Positions 5,911 to 11,796 of a DNA stretch of 18,217 nt are shown here, one piece after another (within the stretch, counting starts at the first letter, position 1; every line of letters begins with the position of its first letter). The position numbers and the translations under genes were made by a program. The notes beneath the pieces were generated by a model. It saw only the letters and a program-made list of their open reading frames with translations, was not told where the DNA came from and did no database searches. This DNA is from JBGCDD01 sp045105075 (GTDB lineage Bacteria; Pseudomonadota; Alphaproteobacteria; Rhodobacterales; Rhodobacteraceae), in the NCBI GenBank assembly GCA_045105075.1, contig JBGCDD010000072.1, forward strand, positions 1 through 18,217, given 5' to 3'.

Positions 5911-8145
5911 TCAGAACACAAAACTGGCGTCGGCCAGATCAGCCACCAGTGTGTCTTGCAGCGTGATCGACGTGCCAGCCAGATCATCAATCACCACATC
6001 TGCGCCGACTTGGGTGATGTGATTGGCGCTCAGATCCGCAAAGTCGACAATCGCACTGACATCGCGCAGGTTGAGCAGGTCTTCGCCGGTGTCAAAGTCG
6101 ATGATCACGTCGTCATCGCCCAGATCGCGGAACACAAACACGTCGGCCCCCTCGCCACCGGTATGGGTGTCATCGCCCTTGCCGCCAAACAAACGGTCAT
6201 CGCCCAATCCGCCGAGCAGCGTGTCGTCCCCTGCCCCGCCTTTGAGCACATCGGCATTGTTGCCCTGCGCGTCTGCGCGTGCGCGATCCACATTGTCACC
6301 GCCAATCAACGTGTCATCACCGCCGCCCCCGATCAGCGTATCATCACCGCCCAAGCCGTTCAAAACATTGGCGTTTGCGTCACCAGTGATGCTATCGCCC
6401 GCAACCGAGCTGCCGTTGATGTTTTCGATGTTGATAAAGGTGTTGGTGCCCGCCGATCCGTCGATGAACACGGCGGTGCCTTCGGCCACATTGACCTCGA
6501 CGCCCTTGGGAAAACCGTTCAGCAGCAAGGTGTCGGTGCCCGCGCCGCCGTCAACAAAGTCATCGCCCGCAAACGGATGCAGCACGTCATCACCGGCGCC
6601 GCCGATCAACACGTTGTCTTGCGCATTGCCAAAGATCACGTCGGCGTGGCTGGTGCCGATCACGTTCTCAAAGTCGGTGATCTGCGCGCTATGGGTGCCG
6701 GTGGCGTCGCTGACCGAGCCGAATTCCGACAAACCCGGTGCGGTGCTGTCGCTGTCCGGCGTGGCCGCTTGCAGCACGCCCTGATGATTGACGTCCAGAT
6801 CAACGCGCGCGCCTGTGGCCAGCTCTGACAGGTCCAACGTGTCGCCCACTGTTACGTCCGCCGCCGAAGAAGCGGGGCGCGCATCTGCGCCGTCATCGCC
6901 ACCGTCCAGCACAACATTGATGGTGGACAGAATGTCGCCCACCAGCTCTGCCGTGTCATTTCCGCCGCCGAAGTTAACCTCGATCTCTTCGGTGCGGGTG
7001 ATATCAAGCTGGAACAACCCGTTGACCGATTGTCCGTTCACGGCGGTGCGCGCAAAGGTGATGCCCCCGGCCACGTCTTCGATCCGCGCAGTGTCATCAT
7101 TCAGCAGATCGGTGTTGACCAGATCTGTGAAGAAATTCACCTGAACCGTGTCATAGTTGCGCCCGCCGTCCATCTGATCCGAACCGTCACCGTTGTTCCA
7201 CACCAGCAAGTCCTGACCGGCCCCGCCGCGCATGATGTCATCGCCCTTGTTGCCGATCAGCGTATCGCGACCCGCCTGCCCTTTCAGCGAGTCGTTGCCC
7301 AAGCCGCCGGACAGGACGTTGCTTTCGCCATTGCCAGAGATCTGGTCGGCAAAATCGGTGCCGATCACGTTTTCAAAATCATTGGCGGTTACTGTGGCCC
7401 CGCCGGTTTCAACCACGCCGGCCTCGACCACGGCGTTGCCACCCGCATTTGCCGTGTCCAGATCCACGGCTGCCGCGGCGCTCAGCTCGCTCAGATCCAG
7501 GGTGTCGCCGGTGTCATCATCGCCACCGTCCAGCGTGATATTGATGTCGTTTGCCACATCGCCGACCAGCTCGGCCACGTCATCTCCACCGCCAAAGTTC
7601 ACCTCCAGCGCTTCGACCTCGGCGATATCCAGCGCAAAAAGCCCAAACACCGCCTGCCCGTTCACCGCAGTGCGCGCAAAACTCACGCCCGAGCCGTTGG
7701 ATTGAATGCGCGCCGTGTCGAGGTTTTGCAGATCATCATTGACCAGATCGGTGAAGAAATTGACCTGTGTCGTGTCGTAATCGGCACCACCGCGCATCGT
7801 GTCCGAGCCATCGCCGTTGTTCCAGACCAGCAGATCGTCGCCCGCATCGCCCAGCATCAAATCGTTGCCCTTGTTGCCGATGATGGTGTCGTCGCCGCTA
7901 TCACCGCGCAGCGCGTCATGGTCATTGCCGCCCGAGATCGTATCGTCGCCCTCGCCGCCCAGAATGAAGTCGATGCCGTCACCGCCGTTCAGATGATCAT
8001 CGCCAGCCAGCCCAAGCAGCGTGTCATCGCCGCCCTCGCCTGTGATCATGTCGGTGCCTTGGGTGCCAACCAGCGTCTCGCTCAGCTCGGATCCGGTGAT
8101 TTCGACAAAGGGCGCGGCGGCTGTGTTTTGGGTGTTTGTGGACAT
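5911..8145 (-). CDS. RTX Ca2+-binding secreted protein with duplicated module
   Basis: This protein is rich in glycine/aspartate nonapeptide repeats (GGxGxDxUx), which bind calcium and fold outside the cell. The start at 8145 (MSTNTQ) is preferred over the in-frame ATG at 8187 because AGAGGA sits 7 bases upstream; this gives 744 residues. Repeat blocks occur near residues 30-105, 270-310, 500-535 and about 610-690. Between them an approximately 160-185-residue module occurs twice (from 104 and from 312), each starting DLLVWNNGDGSD and ending DFENVIGT. The C terminus (DFDTGEDLLNL ... ITLQDTL ... ASFVF) looks like an uncleaved type I secretion signal; there is no Sec signal peptide. No ABC exporter genes are nearby, so a transporter elsewhere must serve it. 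No protease or lipase motif was seen; an adhesin or surface-layer role is an inference. A copy of the ECF promoter lies about 200 bp upstream. Confidence 0.9.
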   Translation of the reverse strand: MSTNTQNTAAAPFVEITGSELSETLVGTQGTDMITGEGGDDTLLGLAGDDHLNGGDGIDFILGGEGDDTISGGNDHDALRGDSGDDTIIGNKGNDLMLGDAGDDLLVWNNGDGSDTMRGGADYDTTQVNFFTDLVNDDLQNLDTARIQSNGSGVSFARTAVNGQAVFGLFALDIAEVEALEVNFGGGDDVAELVGDVANDINITLDGGDDDTGDTLDLSELSAAAAVDLDTANAGGNAVVEAGVVETGGATVTANDFENVIGTDFADQISGNGESNVLSGGLGNDSLKGQAGRDTLIGNKGDDIMRGGAGQDLLVWNNGDGSDQMDGGRNYDTVQVNFFTDLVNTDLLNDDTARIEDVAGGITFARTAVNGQSVNGLFQLDITRTEEIEVNFGGGNDTAELVGDILSTINVVLDGGDDGADARPASSAADVTVGDTLDLSELATGARVDLDVNHQGVLQAATPDSDSTAPGLSEFGSVSDATGTHSAQITDFENVIGTSHADVIFGNAQDNVLIGGAGDDVLHPFAGDDFVDGGAGTDTLLLNGFPKGVEVNVAEGTAVFIDGSAGTNTFINIENINGSSVAGDSITGDANANVLNGLGGDDTLIGGGGDDTLIGGDNVDRARADAQGNNADVLKGGAGDDTLLGGLGDDRLFGGKGDDTHTGGEGADVFVFRDLGDDDVIIDFDTGEDLLNLRDVSAIVDFADLSANHITQVGADVVIDDLAGTSITLQDTLVADLADASFVF
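6655..7836 (-). repeat. Tandem internal duplication within the RTX gene
   Basis: Module A (7357-7836) and module B (6655-7212) encode the same ordered set of motifs: LLVWNNGDGSD, YDT.QVNFFTDLVN, FARTAVNGQ, EVNFGGG.D.AELVGD, LDGGDD, GDTLDLSEL and DFENVIGT. They are offset by 208 residues. Module B carries an extra insertion of about 25 residues after the LDGGDD and LDLSEL motifs. The conserved non-RTX core between repeat blocks suggests a duplicated folded domain. Confidence 0.8.
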
Positions 8146-8152
8146 GTGGTGT

Positions 8153-8158
8153 TCCTCT
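8153..8158 (-). promoter_or_regulatory. Ribosome binding site deciding the RTX start
   Basis: Minus-strand AGAGGA lies 7 bases before the ATG at 8145-8143. The upstream in-frame ATG at 8187 lacks such a site. This places the leader palindromes at 8161-8172 and 8199-8214 in untranslated mRNA. Confidence 0.7.
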
Positions 8159-8198
8159 TTTTCAAATTTGAACGTGATTTTGGACAAGCGGGCGTGAT

Positions 8199-8214
8199 CC
8201 GCCCCAAGGGGCGG
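8199..8214 (-). other. GC-rich hairpin in the RTX mRNA leader
   Basis: CCGCCCC and GGGGCGG are perfect 7-base complements around a 2-base centre, about 54 bases upstream of the RTX start codon and within the predicted leader. A second perfect 12-bp palindrome, TTCAAATTTGAA, lies at 8161-8172 just upstream of the ribosome binding site. These could influence translation or bind a regulator. No T-run follows the GC hairpin on the minus strand. Confidence 0.4.
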
Positions 8215-8345
8215 TTGACATCAGGCCCGCAGGTTCGTGCCGCAAAAGCCGATTGGCCTCGCGACGCGAAAACGTGCTGCGTTCGTGAAAGTGTTCCTGT
8301 TGGTCAAGACCGCCAAAGCGTCGTGCCGTGTTGATCTTGGAAGGC

Positions 8346-8372
8346 TTACGCCTCAGGGTTTTGGTCTATTCC
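8346..8372 (-). promoter_or_regulatory. ECF-type promoter of the RTX gene
   Basis: Read on the minus strand: GGAATA (8372-8367), 16-base spacer, CGTAA (8350-8346). It is identical in both boxes and in spacing to the promoters at 3830 and 8511. It predicts a leader of about 190 bases for the RTX mRNA. The 450-bp gap 8146-8595 otherwise holds the divergent yceI-like promoter and the leader hairpin; no convincing gene lies in it. Confidence 0.72.
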
Positions 8373-8510
8373 CGGATTTTTTTAATTTTCTTGAAATTGT
8401 TTTGAAAGGGGATGTTTGGAAACCTTTGGGAAACCATTGTGGGTCAACCATGCGGATAGGATCAACGTGCGCTTTGGCCATAATTTGACCCAGAATTTTC
8501 GATTGAGTGC

Positions 8511-8537
8511 GGAATAGAATGTAAAGGCGGCGCGTAA
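8511..8537 (+). promoter_or_regulatory. ECF-type promoter of the yceI-like gene
   Basis: GGAATA (8511-8516), 16-base spacer, CGTAA (8533-8537). Both boxes, the spacer length, and the bases GGCGGCG just before the -10 match the sigma operon promoter at 3830. The expected leader is about 50 bases long and ends in a ribosome binding site (AAAGGTG, 8585-8591). Confidence 0.75.
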
Positions 8538-8595
8538 GGCTTGGTATGAAAGGCCAGACAATCCGCTGGTCAGATCCGTCACAAAAGGTGTCGAC

Positions 8596-9162
8596 ATGAA
8601 GCTTTTCTCTGTTCTGTCCATTCTGCTCTGTCTTGCTGCGCCGGCCTTTGCCGCGCCCAAATCCTACACCCTGCAAAAAAGCGCCAGCTCGGTTGGCTTC
8701 AGTTGGTTTCTGGGCGCTGAAGAGGTGCGCGGGAGCATGCCGGTGGCCAAGGCCGACATCGTTCTTGACCTGGATCGTTTGCAAAACAGCACTGTCATGG
8801 TGGTGGTCGACGTCACCCGCGCCCGCGCCGGATTTCCCTTTGCCAGTCAGGGGATGAAGAGCAAACAGGTGCTTTGGGCCAACAGCCATCCGCATATCAT
8901 TTTCAAAAGCACGTCATTCAAGCGCAAAGGTGATCGCGCTGTGGTCAAAGGCACCCTGACGGTGCGGGGTGTGACCCGCCCGGCCACCTTCAGCGCGCGG
9001 GTGTTTCGCCAGGCCGGTACTGACGCGGGCGACACCAGCCGTCTGTCGGTTCAGTTGAACGGCAGCCTGTCGCGCGCTGCCTTTGGCGCGGATGGATTTG
9101 CCGACATGGCTGGCGACGAAATCAAGCTGTCGATTATGGCGCAAATGCAGCGCGCTGGCTAA
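8596..9162 (+). CDS. YceI-family periplasmic protein
   Basis: This 188-residue protein has a Sec signal peptide (MKLFSVLSILLCLAAPAFA) and a YceI-like lipocalin-type beta-barrel domain. Visible family features are the opening YTLQKSASSVGFSWFLGAEEVRGSM, the central stretch HPHIIFKSTSFKRKGDRAVVKGTLTVRGVTRPATF, and the closing FGADGFADMAGDEIKLSI. YceI proteins bind long polyisoprenoid or other amphiphilic molecules in the periplasm; the ligand here is unknown. Length matches the family. The start is fixed by AAAGGTG 5 bases upstream. The gene has an exact copy of the ECF promoter boxes in front and an intrinsic terminator behind, so it is a single-gene unit under the same control as the divergent RTX gene. 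A role in envelope stress fits the location and control but is an inference. Confidence 0.9.
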   Translation: MKLFSVLSILLCLAAPAFAAPKSYTLQKSASSVGFSWFLGAEEVRGSMPVAKADIVLDLDRLQNSTVMVVVDVTRARAGFPFASQGMKSKQVLWANSHPHIIFKSTSFKRKGDRAVVKGTLTVRGVTRPATFSARVFRQAGTDAGDTSRLSVQLNGSLSRAAFGADGFADMAGDEIKLSIMAQMQRAG

Positions 9163-9182
9163 GGCAAACGCAGTTGTTAGGG

Positions 9183-9210
9183 AACCCAGGGCGCCTGCCT
9201 TGGGTTTTTT
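9183..9210 (+). terminator. Intrinsic terminator after the yceI-like gene
   Basis: AACCCAGGGC (9183-9192) and GCCTTGGGTT (9197-9206) pair at 9 of 10 positions around a 4-base loop, followed at once by more T (run 9205-9210). This is a canonical terminator 20 bases past the stop codon, and it insulates the parA locus. Confidence 0.85.
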
Positions 9211-9239
9211 CTTGCGTGATTGGTCGCGAAATCCACAAG

Positions 9240-9316
9240 GTTGATCGCATCAACGCGATTATTTTTGCGCGCTGGTTGGCCTGCTCGAATGTGCGGTTTA
9301 GAGCACGAGTGTCGTG
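9240..9316 (+). promoter_or_regulatory. Two short palindromes upstream of parA (possible operators)
   Basis: GTTGAT-CGC-ATCAAC (9240-9254) and CACGA-GTG-TCGTG (9304-9316) are perfect inverted repeats with 3-base centres in the 224-bp gap before parA. Their sequences differ from each other and from the palindromes after parB. ParA proteins with an N-terminal helix-turn-helix usually repress their own operon, so either site could be the operator. No clear -35/-10 pair could be assigned. Confidence 0.4.
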
Positions 9317-9386
9317 AATTTTCTCTTTGCTGAAACCTGTTAATCCCGTTATTCCAAAGGAAAACGATTTTAACGCGAGGTAGGCC

Positions 9387-10697
9387 ATGCGAAGCCACGA
9401 CGATCTTCTGGATATGAATGCGCGCAGTCTTGCGCAGCAGGCAGCGGTGCGAAAGGCGACGTTTTCGCCCGGTGAGGTCAAGGCTCTGCGGCCTTTTTCG
9501 ATCTGGGAAATGTCGCAGTTCATGTTCGATGTGCCCGCCGACACGCTGCGTAAAAAGTTGGCCGAGGACCCCAGTGTGCCGCAAGGCGTGACCGAGGACG
9601 ACGGCCGGCAGCGCTGGTTTTCCCTGACCGAGATCAACGAATTGCGCCGCCGATTGCGTCTGCGTGGACGCTCTTTGCTGCCGGAACGGCCCAAGGGGCG
9701 GGCCATGCGCGTGGCGGTCTCCAACTTCAAAGGCGGCGTTGGCAAAACGGTTGTGGCCCAGCATTTGGCCCACGCCGCGGCTCTTGATGGCTACCGCGTG
9801 CTGATCATCGACTTTGATCCCCAGGCGACGCTGACCCATTCGATGGGGCTGACCGAAGTGCGCGAATGGAACACAGTTTGGGGCATTATGTGCCGTGATC
9901 TGTGCCGCGAGGCGGACCGGATTGCCGACGGCTATGACGACCCTGACGACTGCCCCTTCCCCGCCTCTGACGATCTGCCCGAGGATGTGCAATCTATTGG
10001 GGCGCAACGGTTTCAGGACTTCATTCAGCCGACTTGCTGGCCGACCATCGACATCATCCCATCCTGCGCCAACGCGGCTTTTGTCGAATTCGCCTCGGCC
10101 CAATACCGCGCGTTGCACAAGGCCTGGAGCTTTTTTGGCTGTGTGTCGCGGTACTTGGATGAGCTGCCCGAGGATCAGTACGACATCATTCTGTTCGATT
10201 GCCCGCCGGCGATTGGTTATCAATCGCTGAACGCCGCGTTTGCCGCCGACATTCTCTATGTGCCGTCGGGCCCGGGCTATTGGGAATATGACAGCACGAC
10301 CAGCTATCTGGGCCAGTTGGGTGATGCGATGGGCGAGATTTCAACCGGTTTTGCGACGCTTGCTGCGGACGCCGGCATTACACTTCCGAAACAGTTTTCC
10401 GACATTCGCATTCTGATGACCCGATTTGAAACTCAGAACCCGTTGCACAGCGCGATGATGGACGCATTTGGCAACGTGTTTGGTGCTGATGTGTGTCAAA
10501 ACCCGATCGAAATGACCCGCGCAGTTGAGCAATCAGGACGGTTTCAAATGTCGGTCTATGAGCAGGATTATCGTCACATGACCCGCGAAACCTGGAAACG
10601 TGCGCGGCAAAGTTTTGACCGGGCTTACGGTGAATTCAAATCCACTGTTCTGACCGCTTGGGCGGCGCGCAGTGACAGGCAGGAGGCCGCAGAATGA
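9387..10697 (+). CDS. ParA/RepA-type partition ATPase
   Basis: This 436-residue protein is a Walker-type partition ATPase of the large, N-terminally extended kind seen in RepABC and P1-type plasmids. It would segregate a replicon by binding nucleoid DNA in an ATP-dependent way and interacting with ParB. The N terminus (about 35-95) is a MerR-like winged helix-turn-helix (FSIWEMSQFMFDVPADTLRK ... RQRWFSLTEINELRRRL), expected to bind the operon's own promoter. The deviant Walker A box is KGGVGKT (115-121), A' is DFDPQATLT (141-149), and Walker B is DIILFDCPP (265-273). An acidic stretch at about 181-200 (YDDPDDCPFPASDDLPED) lies between A' and B. The start is supported by GAGG 6 bases upstream. 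The stop overlaps the parB start. Which replicon it serves is not shown here. Confidence 0.92.
   Translation: MRSHDDLLDMNARSLAQQAAVRKATFSPGEVKALRPFSIWEMSQFMFDVPADTLRKKLAEDPSVPQGVTEDDGRQRWFSLTEINELRRRLRLRGRSLLPERPKGRAMRVAVSNFKGGVGKTVVAQHLAHAAALDGYRVLIIDFDPQATLTHSMGLTEVREWNTVWGIMCRDLCREADRIADGYDDPDDCPFPASDDLPEDVQSIGAQRFQDFIQPTCWPTIDIIPSCANAAFVEFASAQYRALHKAWSFFGCVSRYLDELPEDQYDIILFDCPPAIGYQSLNAAFAADILYVPSGPGYWEYDSTTSYLGQLGDAMGEISTGFATLAADAGITLPKQFSDIRILMTRFETQNPLHSAMMDAFGNVFGADVCQNPIEMTRAVEQSGRFQMSVYEQDYRHMTRETWKRARQSFDRAYGEFKSTVLTAWAARSDRQEAAE
10681..10686 (+). promoter_or_regulatory. Ribosome binding site of parB inside the parA end
   Basis: AGGAGG, a full consensus site, lies 7 bases before the parB ATG at 10694 and within the last codons of parA. 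Together with the ATGA overlap it suggests that parB can be translated efficiently both by coupling and independently, as expected for a protein needed in larger amounts. Confidence 0.7.
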
Positions 10698-11746
10698 GCT
10701 CGAAAAACAAATTTGGATTTGAGCCGCTGGACGCAGACAGCGTTGCGCCCCGTCGCACTCGCACCCCGGGACCGATGGGCGCGGCCGTTCGGGATGCAGC
10801 CGAAACGCTAGCCGAAACCACCGAGGCCAAGGTGGAACAGCGTCGGCGCAATGCAGAAGATGCCAAAGCGTTTCGCACAGCTCAGGATGAGGGTCGGGTG
10901 CTGGTCAGCCTGGCGTTGTCCGACATTCAAACAGATGACCTGCCGCGTGATCGTCTTGAGTTGGACGCCGTGGCCACGTCGGATGAAATGGAAGAGCTGA
11001 AAGCCTCAATCCGTGCGCGTGGTCAGCGGGAACCCATCGAGGTTTATCTGGATCCGCGTGGTGCGTATCAGTTGAAAAAGGGATGGCGGCGTTTGACGGC
11101 GTTGGGTCAGCTGTTTGCGGAGACCGGAGAAACGCAATTTGCGCATGCGGTCGCGCGGATTGAAATAGGGCAGGGCGATCGGCTTTTGCGCTATGTCGAG
11201 ATGGTCGAAGAAAACGTCGTGCGCGAGGATTTGACCTTTGCCGAAATGGCGCAGGTGGCCATCACCGCTGCGCATGATGAAGGGATCGACGAAGCCGACG
11301 CAAGCGTTTTGGTCAACCGTCTTTACGGCGCACTGCACAAAACCAAGCGGAGCTATATCCGCAATTTCGTGTTCCTTTTGACAACGCTTGGCGATGATCT
11401 GAAGTGGCCAAAATCAGTCGCTCGAAATCTGGGAGTCGATGTGGCCCGTGCGCTTAAGTCGGGTGAAACTTCGGGGTTGGGGCAATTCCTTGCAGAGTGT
11501 GCGTCACCTGCCGAACAGGCGGCAGTTTTGGAAAAATTCTTGTCCGGTGGCAAGGCGAAGGGCGAGAAAGAAACTGCGGCAGCCGAAGTTCTTGAGTTTT
11601 ATGTTGGAAAAACCAAAGTGACTGCTCGACGCGGCGAATGCCGGATGTCGAACAAAACGGATTTCACGGAAGTTCCAAAATCTCAGTTGCAGGAGGCTGT
11701 GAAAGCATTTGAGGCGGCGTTGAAGCCTCGACCTCGTATTCGTTAA
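10694..11746 (+). CDS. ParB/RepB-type centromere-binding protein
   Basis: This 350-residue protein is the partner of the upstream ParA. It has a basic N terminus with PRRTRTPGP (about 19-27) typical of RepB-like proteins, a ParB N-terminal nuclease-like/CTP-binding domain (about 70-160) with SIRARGQREPIEVYL and the box GWRRLTA in place of the common GERRxRA, a central helix-turn-helix region (about 170-250: LTFAEMAQVAITAAHDEGIDEADA ... TKRSYIRNFVFLL), and a C-terminal region that should dimerise. It would bind parS sites and load the ParA system onto the replicon. Two 16-bp near-palindromes lie 2 bases after the stop codon and are good parS candidates. In RepABC loci a repC initiator gene would follow; none does here. 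Confidence 0.88.
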   Translation: MSSKNKFGFEPLDADSVAPRRTRTPGPMGAAVRDAAETLAETTEAKVEQRRRNAEDAKAFRTAQDEGRVLVSLALSDIQTDDLPRDRLELDAVATSDEMEELKASIRARGQREPIEVYLDPRGAYQLKKGWRRLTALGQLFAETGETQFAHAVARIEIGQGDRLLRYVEMVEENVVREDLTFAEMAQVAITAAHDEGIDEADASVLVNRLYGALHKTKRSYIRNFVFLLTTLGDDLKWPKSVARNLGVDVARALKSGETSGLGQFLAECASPAEQAAVLEKFLSGGKAKGEKETAAAEVLEFYVGKTKVTARRGECRMSNKTDFTEVPKSQLQEAVKAFEAALKPRPRIR

Positions 11747-11747
11747 A

Positions 11748-11792
11748 GGTAACCCATGGGTAACTGGACGGTATGATTACCCACGGGTTACC
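11748..11792. repeat. Pair of parS-like near-palindromes in inverted orientation
   Basis: GGTAACCCATGGGTAA (11748-11763) and TTACCCACGGGTTACC (11777-11792) are inverted copies that match at 15 of 16 positions. Each copy is itself nearly palindromic: GTAACCCATGGGTAAC (11749-11764) is symmetric at 14 of 16 positions. The centres are 27 bp apart. The pair fills the gap between the convergent parB and recombinase genes. Repeated 16-bp palindromes next to parB are what parS centromere sites look like. The outer inverted repeat could also fold as a 15-pair hairpin and end transcription from both sides, but there is no T-run. Confidence 0.6.
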
Positions 11793-11796
11793 CTGA

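Noticed and set aside
7030..8334. 434-residue open frame on the plus strand opposite the RTX gene, plus others at 5956-6828 and 7232-7705
   Set aside because: They are antisense to a clear RTX coding sequence; repeated Gly/Asp codons leave the opposite strand open. Their translations are low-complexity and no ribosome binding site or domain supports them.
8237..8488. 83-residue plus-strand frame in the RTX/yceI-like gap
   Set aside because: It has no ribosome binding site or recognisable domain and overlaps the RTX promoter and leader.
9177..10223. 348-residue minus-strand frame opposite parA
   Set aside because: The plus strand carries the Walker motifs and a good start site; this frame also runs through the terminator at 9183-9210.
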